From: Rickettsia sp. MEAM1 (Bemisia tabaci)
GTDB taxonomy: Bacteria > Pseudomonadota > Alphaproteobacteria > Rickettsiales > Rickettsiaceae
Direction of reading: 5' to 3'
Length of the DNA: 64,000 nucleotides
Assembly (NCBI RefSeq): GCF_002285905.1
Contig: NZ_CP016305.1
Coordinates: forward strand, 248,001-312,000
The number at the start of each line of letters is the position of its first letter. Position 1 is the stretch's first letter. Of this stretch, positions 1 through 9,206 are shown piece after piece. The notes below the pieces were generated by a model. It did not search any database and had not been told where the DNA came from. It was given only the letters and a program-made list of their open reading frames with translations. A program made the translations under genes and the position numbers.

Positions 1-366
1 AAACCTTTTGAACCACGAGAATTATTATTGCGTATAAATAACTTGATCAATAATTATAATAATCCCAAAAAAGAAAAAAATATAACTAAGTTCGGCAATA
101 ATTTTTATAATTATAGTACCAAAGAATTTACTAAAAATGATCAGATAATTCCGCTTAGCTCTACTGAGCAGAAGTTACTTGAAATATTTATAGAACGTCT
201 TGGCACTTCTGTTAGCCGCCTTGAGCTTTCAAAAATTATGGGAGGTCTTAGTGAACGTTCTATTGACGTACAAATTACCAGAATAAGAAATAAGCTAGAA
301 GATAATCCTAAAGAACCGAAATATTTAAAAACCGTGCGTAATGAGGGATATGCACTTTATATCTAA
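1..366 (+). CDS. ompR: OmpR-family response regulator, C-terminal part (cut by window edge)
   Basis: DNA-binding response regulator of a two-component pair. The frame is open from base 1. It begins with the last strand and helix of the receiver domain (KPFEPRELLLR) and continues through a winged-helix DNA-binding domain; the recognition region includes RSIDVQITRIRNKL and the wing KTVRNEGYAL. The phosphoacceptor Asp lies upstream of the window. The stop overlaps the start of the histidine kinase by 26 bp, so the two are translationally coupled. The name rests on family type and the EnvZ-like neighbour; the regulated genes cannot be read from here. Confidence 0.9.
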   Translation, partial: KPFEPRELLLRINNLINNYNNPKKEKNITKFGNNFYNYSTKEFTKNDQIIPLSSTEQKLLEIFIERLGTSVSRLELSKIMGGLSERSIDVQITRIRNKLEDNPKEPKYLKTVRNEGYALYI

Positions 367-1651
367 ATTATTACCTAGGACTTTATTCCTAAGATTTATG
401 CTTATCATAATTATGCCGATTCTGATAGGACAGCTAGTTGCTATATTTTTGTTTTATGATCGTCATTGGTATAATGTTTCATATTATACTAGTACCATTA
501 TTATCAATGAAATAGAATCTTTAATTAAAGAGCATAAAGATAATCCAAAAGAAATAACACAATTATCAGAAAATTATCTCAATTTGTCTTATCAATTTGA
601 GCCTAATAAGAAACTATTAGCAAAACAGCCTAAGTTAAACGAACCCTTAACTATATTTAAAAATATTTTAAATACAAAAATTCATGAAAAAAATATAATT
701 AACTTAACTAAGGAAAACAGAATTCAAGTATTATTAGAGCTAAATAACGAGATATTAAATATTTCTTTTCCAGCCAAACTTTTACTTAACCCAACAGTAT
801 ATATTTTTGTTCTATGGATTATATTTTTAACTATTATATTACTTTCCATCTCCATTATTTTCTCTAAGAATCAAATTAAATCAATAGTTGCTCTTGCAGA
901 TAGCATGGATGAATTCGGTCGAGGTATCTTAAAAAGTAAGAATTTTAAGCCTACAGGTGCTTTAGAAATAAGAAAAGCAGGGCTTGCTTTTCTAAAAATG
1001 AAATCTCGTATAGAAAAGCAAATTACCAAAAGAACTACCATGCTTGCTATGATTTCTCATGATTTAAGAACTCCTCTAACACGCATGAAATTACAACTTG
1101 AATTAATGGACGAAAATGAAGAGACTACTGGACTAAAGCAAGATATATTAACTATGCAACAAATGATAAACTCCTATCTAGATTTTGCGAGAGGCGAAAG
1201 TGCAGAACAGTTTAAAGAAATTTTTATTTTATCTTGGATTAAATCTTTTTTAAATAAATGGTCACATATAGATATTGAGTTTATAAACCCTACCAAATTA
1301 GATGGGGTAAAACTTCGAATTAAACCACATTCTTTTGAAAGAGCCTTGTCTAATTTAATTAGTAACGCTATAAAATATGGTACTAAAGTTAGAATTTCGT
1401 TAAACGCTAATTCATCTAACTTATCGATAATCATTGAAGATAATGGCAGGGGCATAGATGATGCAGAAAAACCTTTAGTATTAAAACCATTTTATAGATC
1501 GGATAAAGCAAGACAGTTAGATCATTCAAGTAATGTAGGTCTTGGACTTGCTATTACTCGTGAGATAATAAAAGATCATAACGGATTTCTTTACCTAGAA
1601 GATAGTAAGGATTTAGGTGGGTTGTCGGTTAGAGTAGAAATTCCTGTATAG
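341..1651 (+). CDS. envZ: EnvZ-like sensor histidine kinase
   Basis: Membrane sensor kinase of 436 aa, partner of the overlapping response regulator. Transmembrane segments lie at about residues 15-38 and 151-175 and enclose a periplasmic sensor of roughly 110 aa. A HAMP-like linker follows, then the H-box MISHDLRTP with phosphoacceptor His240, the N-box NLISNAIKYG (338-347), the G1 box DNGRGI (367-372) and GLGL (400-403). All catalytic boxes are present, so it should be active. An in-frame ATG at 350 is an alternative start. An IS copy begins 20 bp after the stop, so whatever followed this gene has been displaced. EnvZ is assigned by architecture and pairing; the stimulus is unknown. Confidence 0.9.
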   Translation: MRDMHFISKLLPRTLFLRFMLIIIMPILIGQLVAIFLFYDRHWYNVSYYTSTIIINEIESLIKEHKDNPKEITQLSENYLNLSYQFEPNKKLLAKQPKLNEPLTIFKNILNTKIHEKNIINLTKENRIQVLLELNNEILNISFPAKLLLNPTVYIFVLWIIFLTIILLSISIIFSKNQIKSIVALADSMDEFGRGILKSKNFKPTGALEIRKAGLAFLKMKSRIEKQITKRTTMLAMISHDLRTPLTRMKLQLELMDENEETTGLKQDILTMQQMINSYLDFARGESAEQFKEIFILSWIKSFLNKWSHIDIEFINPTKLDGVKLRIKPHSFERALSNLISNAIKYGTKVRISLNANSSNLSIIIEDNGRGIDDAEKPLVLKPFYRSDKARQLDHSSNVGLGLAITREIIKDHNGFLYLEDSKDLGGLSVRVEIPV

Positions 1652-1670
1652 TAAAAGAAGTTGAATTATG

Positions 1671-2531
1671 GGCACCGTCAAGTTAAGGGAGGTATAAATT
1701 AAGTATTGAGCAATTACAGGGAATGATTTATAGAATAGCAGTAACAATTTATCCTAGATTTTACCGCTATGCATATTACTCAAGCCCCGAATAGACATCG
1801 TTTTCCAGCAAGCATTATTAGCCATACAGTATGGTTATATCATCGCTTTAATAATAGTTACCGAGATGTTCAAGAGCAGATGGCTTATCGAGGTATTATA
1901 TTAAGTCATGAGACTGTAAGGTTTTGGTGTTATAAGTTTGTAGTTTATTTTCAAGATGTTATTAGTAAGAGAGAGCGAAAGCCAACTGATAAATGGCATT
2001 TGGATGAGATGAATATCAAGATCAAAGGTGAAGTATTCATATTATGGAGAGCTGTTGACTCTGAGGGACATGAATTAGAAGTATTACTGCACAAGCGTCG
2101 TAACAAGAAATTAGCTATTCGCTTTTTATCAAGATTATTGGGTAATTATCCATGTCCAAGGGTTATTGTGACTGATAAGCTAAAAAGCTACATTAAACCA
2201 GTTAGGTATATGTGTCCTAGGACTAAGCATCGTACCGATAAAAGACTAAATAATCGGATTGAGAATGCCCATCAGCCAACTAGGAGAAAAGAGAAGATAC
2301 TGATTAAATTTAAGCATCCTAATTCAGCACAATGTACATTATCACTGATGGGAAAAGTCAGAAATATATTTGCTGTAAATGTTGGAAGATATACTAAAAC
2401 AGCATCTGAGCAAAGAATTGCATTTGCGTCCGCTAAATCCATTTGGGATGAAGCTACTCAAAGACTTCTTGCTGTCTGAAATCTAAAAATATAGTACTTT
2501 GTGACACTAATTTACTTAACTTGACGGTGCC
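1671..2531 (+). mobile_element. IS6-family-like insertion sequence, complete copy 1
   Basis: 861-bp element with 17-bp perfect inverted repeats GGCACCGTCAAGTTAAG. The transposase starts 98 bp from the left end and its stop is 52 bp before the right end. The 8 bp outside the ends (gaattatg and actaaaaa) do not match, so there is no target duplication. It sits between the envZ-like gene and murF. Family placement rests on the transposase resembling IS26-type enzymes. Confidence 0.93.
1769..2479 (+). CDS. IS6-family-like transposase (copy 1)
   Basis: DDE transposase of 236 aa. Candidate catalytic residues are Asp79 (WHLDEMN), Asp136 (VTDKLKSY) and Glu165 (NNRIENAH). They align by motif with the HMDET, NTDKAPAY and NNVIE blocks of IS26-type enzymes, but with a shorter D-to-E spacing of 28 residues. 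An N-terminal helix-turn-helix-like region (residues 15-55) probably binds the ends. This copy differs from the consensus of the window at residue 108 (His for Gln) and 115 (Leu for Ser). The triad is intact. Confidence 0.9.
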   Translation: MHITQAPNRHRFPASIISHTVWLYHRFNNSYRDVQEQMAYRGIILSHETVRFWCYKFVVYFQDVISKRERKPTDKWHLDEMNIKIKGEVFILWRAVDSEGHELEVLLHKRRNKKLAIRFLSRLLGNYPCPRVIVTDKLKSYIKPVRYMCPRTKHRTDKRLNNRIENAHQPTRRKEKILIKFKHPNSAQCTLSLMGKVRNIFAVNVGRYTKTASEQRIAFASAKSIWDEATQRLLAV

Positions 2532-2592
2532 ACTAAAAATTCTAAACACAGTAAATTTTTAAAATTAAAAGTTCTATTTATCTCACTTTATC

Positions 2593-2622
2593 CTAGATTC
2601 CCGCTTCCGCGGGAATGACATC
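2593..2622. repeat. Type A palindromic repeat, half element
   Basis: Contains the right arm (GATTCCCGCTTCCGCGGGAATGACA) of the repeat found whole at 10389-10454. The left arm is missing, perhaps removed with the IS insertion ending at 2531. The rest of 2532-2682 shows no gene. Confidence 0.7.
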
Positions 2623-2682
2623 GAAGCAGTTTTTGGGTTATACAACAATACCAGTCAAGTCACGGTAACACATTAGATTATA

Positions 2683-4035
2683 CTAATTTACTTTAGTGTA
2701 ATAATCAATAATCTTGTCAAGTTTTATTCCTCTAGAACCTTTTATCAAAATAAGCTCATCATTTTTGAATAAATCATTTGTAGATGCAATTAATTCATCA
2801 ATATTTTTAAAATATGCTTTAGTTATTTTTTCAGGTAATGAATCATAAATATATTTAGTATTTGCACCTACTAAGAAAACCTTAGAACAGCCTGAATCTA
2901 ATATATAAGGTACTAGCTCTTTATGTAGCCTTTCTGAATTCTGCCCAAGCTCTAGCATCTCGCCTATTATAGCGGTTTTATTTGTGGCAGGCATTTGCTT
3001 TAAATATTCTAAGGCAGCTTTCATTGACGTAGGGCTTGCATTATAATAATCACAAATAATGCTGCTATTTCCTATATTGATAATTTCGCCTCTGCCTTTT
3101 GTTAACCGAATATCACCTAAATAGCTAACAGATTTATTTAAATCTTGATTAAGCAAAAATATAATCAATAATACACCAGCATAATTTTCAGCAAAGTGCT
3201 TAGGTATAGAGGATATAGTAGTCTCTATAATTGTGTCATATATCTTATATTTTAAATGAACTTGCTTTCCAGAAACTTCATATAAAATTAATTCAGATGA
3301 GGATGATTTACCAAAATTATGTATATTTTCTACAGATAATTTTTTTAATATAGATAAGATTTTATCATAACAATTACTATCTGAATTAATAACGGCAATT
3401 CCATCTTTGTCAAAGCTCTCAAAAATTTCACATTTAGCTTCAGCGATATCTTCAAGTGAGTTAAAAAACTCCAAATGTGCTTCTGAAATATTAGTGATCA
3501 TAGCAATATTTGGTTTTAATACTTGAACTAACTCCCTTATCTCACCTTTATGGTTCATACCGAGTTCAAAAATAGCAAATTCTGTATTATCCGGCATCGA
3601 AGCAAGATTGATAAGTAACCCTAAATGATTATTGAAATTACCTCGGCTGGCAAAAGTTAGTGCCTCATGCTGTAATAGAGTTTTTAAAGCTTCTTTAGTT
3701 GAAGTCTTACCAACACTACCGGTTATAGCAATAAATTTGGCGTTTGAAGTTTTTCTTTTATATAAAGCCAGCTGCTCTAGGGCTTTTAAGCAATTGTCTA
3801 CTAGGATAATCTTACTTGGGTCAGATATATCTACTTGCTTGCTAACTATTACTGCTGATGCTCCTTGATTAATGGCATCTTGAACATAATCGTGACCATC
3901 TTTATTGCCTTGAAGTGCTATAAATAAATCACCTTTTTTAACATCCTTAGAGTTAAATTGTATTTCGTTAGCGATAATAGATTGCGGTATTAATAGCCCT
4001 AATGCATCGCTTAAAGTTTTAGAATTCCAAATCAT
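2683..4035 (-). CDS. murF: UDP-N-acetylmuramoyl-tripeptide--D-alanyl-D-alanine ligase
   Basis: Cytoplasmic Mur ligase that joins D-Ala-D-Ala to UDP-MurNAc-tripeptide with ATP, the last cytoplasmic step of the peptidoglycan stem. The start at 4035 ([10 protein letters not shown]) gives 450 aa, usual for the family. The P-loop GSVGKTS is at about residues 106-112, followed by the central-domain motifs [11 protein letters not shown] and [10 protein letters not shown], and a C-terminal Mur ligase domain with [11 protein letters not shown]. The frame is open back to 4092, but those 19 extra residues ([12 protein letters not shown]) are encoded by a palindromic repeat, so I reject the longer start. 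murE lies just upstream on the same strand, the usual order. Confidence 0.93.
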   Translation of the reverse strand: MIWNSKTLSDALGLLIPQSIIANEIQFNSKDVKKGDLFIALQGNKDGHDYVQDAINQGASAVIVSKQVDISDPSKIILVDNCLKALEQLALYKRKTSNAKFIAITGSVGKTSTKEALKTLLQHEALTFASRGNFNNHLGLLINLASMPDNTEFAIFELGMNHKGEIRELVQVLKPNIAMITNISEAHLEFFNSLEDIAEAKCEIFESFDKDGIAVINSDSNCYDKILSILKKLSVENIHNFGKSSSSELILYEVSGKQVHLKYKIYDTIIETTISSIPKHFAENYAGVLLIIFLLNQDLNKSVSYLGDIRLTKGRGEIINIGNSSIICDYYNASPTSMKAALEYLKQMPATNKTAIIGEMLELGQNSERLHKELVPYILDSGCSKVFLVGANTKYIYDSLPEKITKAYFKNIDELIASTNDLFKNDELILIKGSRGIKLDKIIDYYTKVN

Positions 4036-4062
4036 GTGTTTTTGTTGTTGTGCGTTTTTATC

Positions 4063-4156
4063 GTCATTGCGAGGAGTATAGCGACGAAGCAATCTCAGGA
4101 GTCTTATCTGATTTATGAGATTGCCACGTCGATGCTATGCATATCATCGCAATGAC
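4063..4156. repeat. Type B palindromic repeat at the murE/murF junction
   Basis: Arms GTCATTGCGAGGAG and ATCATCGCAATGAC, with inner arms GCAATCTCA and TGAGATTGC. It overlaps the 3' end of murE: the last codons and the TGA stop of murE lie inside it. It also creates a spurious open N-terminal extension on murF. Similar elements are at 9673-9762, 18592-18673, 21321-21415 and 38171-38253. Confidence 0.85.
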
Positions 4157-5556
4157 ATTACTTTCCCTGCCACCTCGGCGTCATCAAACTCTATTTTCTC
4201 ATCACCTATAATTTGATAATTTTCATGTCCTTTGCCGGTGATTAGTAAAATATCGTCTTTCTTTAAATTATTTATCCCATATTTAATAGCTTCTTTTCTG
4301 TCAGCTATTTCTATATAGTTTTTTGTTTCTATCCCGCTAATAATTCCTTGTCTGATAGCTTTTGGGTCTTCATGGCGTGGGTTATCGTCCGTCACAATAA
4401 CATTATCTGCTATTGAGGCTGCTATTTTTCCCATAAGATTTCTTTTTGTAGTATCACGATTACCGCCACAGCCAAAAATTACACTTAATTTACCACCCTT
4501 AGCTTTAATATTTTTTAGCTCATTCAAAGCTTTTTCAAGAGCATCGGGAGTGTGGGCATAATCAATGAATATGTTAGCATCTTCTATTCGCTCCATTCGT
4601 CCCTTTACGGCTTTAACTTTAGTCAAAGCACTTATAACTTTACTAAAATCAAAACTGGTATAATAAACACTAAGTCCAGATATTAATAAATTACTAGCCT
4701 GAAAGCTACCTATTATTGGAGTATCAAAATCATAATTTTTATTATCAAAGATAAAATTAATATTTTGTCCTTTTAAAGAACTGTTAGTTTTAGTTATTTT
4801 ACAATAATCGTTTGCTCCAACGCATAAATATTTTATCTTATGCTTATCCAAATAATCTTTAATAAACTTTATTTCTTCTATATCAGAATTTAATATTGCA
4901 ATGCCATCTTTTGCTAAATGATCGGTAAATAACTTTAATTTAGCAAGCAAATAATTTTTTTTTGTGTGATGATAGTCAAGATGATCTTGGCTAAAGCTAG
5001 TGAAACATGCAATATTTACTTTTAAATCGCCAAGCCTTTGTTGATCTAAGCCGTGGCTTGAAGCTTCAAGTGCTAAATAATTTACACCATTTTCAGCTAG
5101 CTTATGAGCGATTTTTCGAAAGCTTAAATAGTCAGTTGTAGTTAGCCCGCCTATAGATTCATTAAAATTATCGATGCCAAAAACTTCTACGCCTATTGTG
5201 CCTATTGATGCTGCTTTTTGCCCAAGTAACGAATATATTTGAGCTATATATGATACTACCGAGCTTTTGCCGTTAGTACCAGTTACGGCTATCATAGTGC
5301 TAGGTTTTTTAGGGTAGAAGAGTTCTACAGCTTCATATAAAGTTTCTTTAATGTCTTCGACAAAGATTACTTTACTTGTAGTATTTTTTTTATCATCAGT
5401 AATAACTAATGCTGCCCCTTTATCTAGGGCATCTGCAATAAAATCATTCCCACCTTTAATGGCAAAAAATGCATCATTTGCCTTAATAGTTTTAGAATTA
5501 TTCGATAAACCTTTTACGTTATGCTTTTCAAATAATTTTTTTAAGGTAGGGGTCAT
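4144..5556 (-). CDS. murE: UDP-N-acetylmuramoyl-tripeptide synthetase (meso-DAP adding)
   Basis: Mur ligase of 470 aa that adds meso-diaminopimelate to UDP-MurNAc-dipeptide. The ATP loop TGTNGKSS is at about residues 92-99. The HDLDYHH-type block (SQDHLDYHH) follows, and a DNPRHEDP motif whose DNPR tetrad is the known signature for meso-DAP over lysine. The N-terminus MTPTLKKLFEKH looks native, so the gene appears intact although an IS end lies only 3 bp upstream of the ATG. The native promoter and leader are therefore gone. The final residues (SLR) and stop come from the type B repeat. It forms an operon with murF. Confidence 0.94.
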   Translation of the reverse strand: MTPTLKKLFEKHNVKGLSNNSKTIKANDAFFAIKGGNDFIADALDKGAALVITDDKKNTTSKVIFVEDIKETLYEAVELFYPKKPSTMIAVTGTNGKSSVVSYIAQIYSLLGQKAASIGTIGVEVFGIDNFNESIGGLTTTDYLSFRKIAHKLAENGVNYLALEASSHGLDQQRLGDLKVNIACFTSFSQDHLDYHHTKKNYLLAKLKLFTDHLAKDGIAILNSDIEEIKFIKDYLDKHKIKYLCVGANDYCKITKTNSSLKGQNINFIFDNKNYDFDTPIIGSFQASNLLISGLSVYYTSFDFSKVISALTKVKAVKGRMERIEDANIFIDYAHTPDALEKALNELKNIKAKGGKLSVIFGCGGNRDTTKRNLMGKIAASIADNVIVTDDNPRHEDPKAIRQGIISGIETKNYIEIADRKEAIKYGINNLKKDDILLITGKGHENYQIIGDEKIEFDDAEVAGKVMSLR

Positions 5557-5559
5557 ATT

Positions 5560-6420
5560 GGCACCGTCAAGTTAAGTAAATTAGTGTCACAAAGTACTAT
5601 ATTTTTAGATTTCAGACAGCAAGAAGTCTTTGAGTAGCTTCATCCCAAATGGATTTAGCGGACGCAAATGCAATTCTTTGCTCAGATGCTGTTTTAGTAT
5701 ATCTTCCAACATTTACAGCAAATATATTTCTGACTTTTCCCATCAGTGATAATGTACATTGTGCTGAATTAGGATGCTTAAATTTAATCAGTATCTTCTC
5801 TTTTCTCCTAGTTGGCTGATGGGCATTCTCAATCCGATTATTTAGTCTTTTATCGGTACGATGCTTAGTCCTAGGACACATATACCTAACTGGTTTAATG
5901 TAGCTTTTTAGCTTATCAGTCACAATAACCCTTGGACATGGATAATTACCCAATAATCTTGATAAAAAGCGAATAGCTGATTTCTTGTTACGACGCTTCT
6001 GCAGTAATACTTCTAATTCATGTCCCTCAGAGTCAACAGCTCTCCATAATATGAATACTTCACCTTTGATCTTGATATTCATCTCATCCAAATGCCATTT
6101 ATCAGTTGGCTTTCGCTCTCTCTTACTAATAACATCTTGAAAATAAACTACAAACTTATAACACCAAAACCTTACAGTCTCATGACTTAATATAATACCT
6201 CGATAAGCCATCTGCTCTTGAACATCTCGGTAACTATTATTAAAGCGATGATATAACCATACTGTATGGCTAATAATGCTTGCTGGAAAACGATGTCTAT
6301 TCGGGGCTTGAGTAATATGCATAGCGGTAAAATCTAGGATAAATTGTTACTGCTATTCTATAAATCATTCCCTGTAATTGCTCAATACTTAATTTATACC
6401 TCCCTTAACTTGACGGTGCC
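5560..6420 (-). mobile_element. IS6-family-like insertion sequence, complete copy 2
   Basis: Complete 861-bp copy on the minus strand with both 17-bp inverted repeats. Its transposase-distal end lies 3 bp from the murE start codon. Its other end abuts, with zero spacing, a partial plus-strand copy (6421-6580). No target duplication is visible. Confidence 0.93.
5612..6322 (-). CDS. IS6-family-like transposase (copy 2)
   Basis: 236-aa DDE transposase with Asp79, Asp136 and Glu165. It matches the majority sequence in this window (Gln108, Ser115) and is identical at protein level to the copies at 18831, 27259 and 45738. Reads toward murE. Confidence 0.9.
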   Translation of the reverse strand: MHITQAPNRHRFPASIISHTVWLYHRFNNSYRDVQEQMAYRGIILSHETVRFWCYKFVVYFQDVISKRERKPTDKWHLDEMNIKIKGEVFILWRAVDSEGHELEVLLQKRRNKKSAIRFLSRLLGNYPCPRVIVTDKLKSYIKPVRYMCPRTKHRTDKRLNNRIENAHQPTRRKEKILIKFKHPNSAQCTLSLMGKVRNIFAVNVGRYTKTASEQRIAFASAKSIWDEATQRLLAV

Positions 6421-6580
6421 GCTGTAAATGTTGGAAGATATACTAAAACAGCATCTGAGCAAAGAATTACATTTGCGTCCGCTAAATCCATTTGGGATAA
6501 AGCTACTCAAAGACTTCTTGCTGTCTGAAATCTAAAAATATAGTACTTTGTGACACTAATTTACTTAACTTGACGGTGCC
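6421..6580 (+). mobile_element. Partial IS copy, last 160 bp
   Basis: Corresponds to element positions 702-861: the transposase C-terminal codons plus the right inverted repeat. It has two substitutions relative to complete copies (Ala to Thr and Glu to Lys codons), so it is an older, diverging copy. It abuts complete copy 2 in opposite orientation and cuts the downstream MFS gene. Confidence 0.88.
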
Positions 6581-7043
6581 TATTGAACAGGTGGCTTTGT
6601 AATTTCAGTTAAATACAGCTCTGCACCTACTATCTCGTCTACGGATGCTATACCTTGGACTGCACGGCAAACTGTGATTAATACAGCAGCGAAATAACCT
6701 ATTTGCTCGTAAGTAGGAGCATTAGCCATCACTATACATGATAAAGCCATTAAGGTAGTTGTCATAATAACAGTGGACTTTCTACCTAATTTATCACCAA
6801 TTCTTCCGAAGATATATGCTCCTAATGGTCTAAATATAAAGGTAGAGCAAAAAAAGTAAAAGCAGATAGAAGAGAAGTAACGCTAGGCTCATATTTAGGG
6901 AAAAATAGTTCATTTAATAAGACGGCTAAATGAACATATAGCATTAAGTCAAAATATTCTAAAAAGGTGGCAGTAGATAAAATACCAGCAGCTTCTTTTT
7001 GCTCTCTGGTCAAAGTTGTTTGTTCTTTTGCGTAACCCAGCAT
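6581..7043 (-). pseudogene. MFS transporter remnant (ProP-like), frameshifted and IS-truncated
   Basis: The N-terminal part reads MLGYAKEQTTLTREQKEAAG and then a first membrane segment. After a one-base loss in a T run (A7 on the plus strand at 6849-6855) the other frame continues FRPLGAYIFGRIGDKLGRK, the hallmark loop of the proline/betaine and sugar branches of the major facilitator superfamily, and another helix. At 6580 the gene is cut by the IS right end; the remaining helices are absent. Rickettsiae typically carry several ProP-like paralogues, so loss of one may be tolerated. The substrate cannot be inferred. Confidence 0.82.
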
Positions 7044-7112
7044 AATTTTCCTACAAAATAAATTGTAAAAAAGGCTATACTGTTTTATATAAAAGTCAAT
7101 AAAGAATTTTAT

Positions 7113-8411
7113 TTAATAGTTAAAAAAAGTTAAGTATGAGTTTAAAGCTCTTTTATTTAAATCAATGTCTTCTATTTCACCACTTTTGCGGTTTTTAAGT
7201 TCGACAATATTATTTACAGCTTTTTTAGGACCGATTATAATTTGGTAAGGTGAGCCGATCAGATCGTGCGTTGCAAATTTACTACCAGCTCTTGCGTCAG
7301 TATCATCGTATAACACCTCAATATTTTGAGCAACTAGCTCATTATAAACTTTTTCTGCAAGTTCTACGCATTTGCTATCATGAATATTTAAGTTGATTGA
7401 TGAAATTTTAAAAGGTGCAACAGCGGTAGGCCATATAATACCTTTTGCATCACTATTTGCTTCTATGATAGCTGCAACTAGCCTTGAAATACCTATGCCG
7501 TATGAACTCATTTCTATCGGTGTTAATTTGCCATGCTCATCATTAATAAGGGCATTCATGTTAACGGAGTATTTTGTGCCAATATAGAAAATATGCCCAA
7601 CTTCTATACCTTTGCTACTAGCTATTTCTTTATCACAAGATAATTTACTTGCATCGTGTTTCTCTTCAGCAGCTGCATACCAGCTTTTTATTTCTTCAAT
7701 ATCAATATCTATATTATCTTTCAGCGTCTTAAATCTTTTATCATAATAAATAGTACTTTCACCAGTTTCGGCAATAATATGAAACTCATGGCTTAAATTC
7801 CCGCCTATCGGACCATTATCGGCAATAACCGGAATAGCGAATACGCCTAAATCTCTAAAAGTATTAATATAAGCCTTATACATCTGATTATAAGTCTTAA
7901 CTGCACTTTCTTCATCAATATCAAAAGAATAAGCATCTTTCATGAGAAATTCTCGACCTCTCATAACACCAAAGCGTGGTCTAATTTCATCACGAAATTT
8001 CCATTGAATATGATAAAGATTCTTTGGTAAATCCTTATATGATTTAATATTATTACGGAAAATATCCGTAACCATATCTTCGTTAGTTGGACCAAATAAC
8101 AAAGTATTGTCGTGACGATCTTGAAACTTTAGCATCTCTTTGCCGTAATTATCAAAACGTCCAGATTCTACCCATAAATGAACTGGTTGAATGCAAGGCA
8201 TTAAGACTTCTAGACAACCCGCTTTATCCATATTTGAGCGTACAATATTCTCGATATTTTTAAGCACCTTTAAACCGAGTGGTAACCAGCTATAAATACC
8301 TGCGGCTTGCTGCCTAATCATTCCGCTTCTAAGCATTAATTTATGAGAAGTTATTTGGGCTTCACTTGGGTCTTCTTTTAAAACAGGTAAGAAATATTTG
8401 GATAGTAGCAT
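7113..8411 (-). CDS. proS: Prolyl-tRNA synthetase (short alphaproteobacterial type)
   Basis: Class II aminoacyl-tRNA synthetase charging tRNA-Pro in the cytoplasm; 432 aa. The class II motif 2 [17 protein letters not shown] follows the proline-site strand FGPTNEDMV (TxE). Motif 3 is [13 protein letters not shown]. An anticodon-binding domain ([21 protein letters not shown]) ends the protein. The large editing insertion of the Escherichia coli enzyme is absent, as expected for the short form. It lies between the MFS remnant and a repeat-filled gap of about 200 bp and looks intact. Confidence 0.95.
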   Translation of the reverse strand: MLLSKYFLPVLKEDPSEAQITSHKLMLRSGMIRQQAAGIYSWLPLGLKVLKNIENIVRSNMDKAGCLEVLMPCIQPVHLWVESGRFDNYGKEMLKFQDRHDNTLLFGPTNEDMVTDIFRNNIKSYKDLPKNLYHIQWKFRDEIRPRFGVMRGREFLMKDAYSFDIDEESAVKTYNQMYKAYINTFRDLGVFAIPVIADNGPIGGNLSHEFHIIAETGESTIYYDKRFKTLKDNIDIDIEEIKSWYAAAEEKHDASKLSCDKEIASSKGIEVGHIFYIGTKYSVNMNALINDEHGKLTPIEMSSYGIGISRLVAAIIEANSDAKGIIWPTAVAPFKISSINLNIHDSKCVELAEKVYNELVAQNIEVLYDDTDARAGSKFATHDLIGSPYQIIIGPKKAVNNIVELKNRKSGEIEDIDLNKRALNSYLTFFNY

Positions 8412-8482
8412 AGAATTTAAGTTAGTTATTTTGTTAGTTTAATATTTTTATGTCATTCCCGTACAACTCAAAAAACTTTATA

Positions 8483-8600
8483 TGTCATTCCTGCGAAAGC
8501 GGGAATCCATCATAAAGCGAAATGAATCGAGCTTTAATTTTAAAAAACTTGTTACTTTTATATCTATTTTTTCTGGATTCCCGCTTTTGCGGGAATGACA
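8483..8600. repeat. Type A palindromic repeat, long form
   Basis: Arms TGTCATTCCTGCGAAAGCGG and its near-complement around a loop of about 65 bp containing CATAAAGCGA and GAGCTTT. The loop is shared with the element at 39141-39259, so these two are one subtype. It fills most of the proS-folE gap. Confidence 0.85.
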
Positions 8601-8627
8601 TATAACACATAGTATGACAATCGTAAG

Positions 8628-9206
8628 TTACTTCTTCGATGTGAGATTTAAAAATTCATGGCGATATTTTTGCTGTTCGGCAAATATACCAGTATAATTC
8701 ATAGTGTTCATGATGCTGTTATCTTGCATTACACCACGCATTGACATACAGCTATGCAAAGCTGATATTTTAACTGCAACACCAAGTGGCTTTAAATTTT
8801 CCTGTACGCTTTCAGCTATTTGTACTGTCATTTTTTCTTGAATTTGCAATCTCTTAGCAAAAGTATTTACTATTCTAGCAAGCTTACTTATGCCGACAAT
8901 GCAATTATCTGGAATATAAGCTATATGTACTGTACCGCTAAAAGGTAACATATGATGTTCACAAAAAGAGGTAAATTTTATGCCCTCTAATGAGATAAAA
9001 TCTTGAAAATTACCGGTATCACTAAATTTTGTTTCTAATATTTCCTCAATATTTTTACCATATCCTGAAAATATTTCTTCATAACTTTTGATTACTCTAT
9101 CCGGAGTTTTAAATAATCCCTCACGATTAGGATCCTCACCGATAAATCTTAGTAATGTTCTTACTGCCTCTTTTGCTTCTTCTTTTGTCGGTTTTTTAAT
9201 CGTCAT
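8628..9206 (-). CDS. folE: GTP cyclohydrolase I
   Basis: Converts GTP to 7,8-dihydroneopterin triphosphate, the first step shared by folate and 7-deazaguanine (queuosine) synthesis. 192 aa, typical for type IA. Zinc ligands are Cys82 and His85 (FCEHHMLPF) and Cys153 ([11 protein letters not shown]). The TPDRV and [15 protein letters not shown] blocks are present. Its start overlaps the stop of the upstream heme-copper-like gene by 11 bp, so the two are probably cotranscribed, although no functional link is obvious. Confidence 0.94.
   Translation of the reverse strand: MTIKKPTKEEAKEAVRTLLRFIGEDPNREGLFKTPDRVIKSYEEIFSGYGKNIEEILETKFSDTGNFQDFISLEGIKFTSFCEHHMLPFSGTVHIAYIPDNCIVGISKLARIVNTFAKRLQIQEKMTVQIAESVQENLKPLGVAVKISALHSCMSMRGVMQDNSIMNTMNYTGIFAEQQKYRHEFLNLTSKK

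Noticed and set aside
4036-4092. N-terminal extension of murF
   Set aside because: Encoded by a type B palindromic repeat; the conserved start is at 4035.
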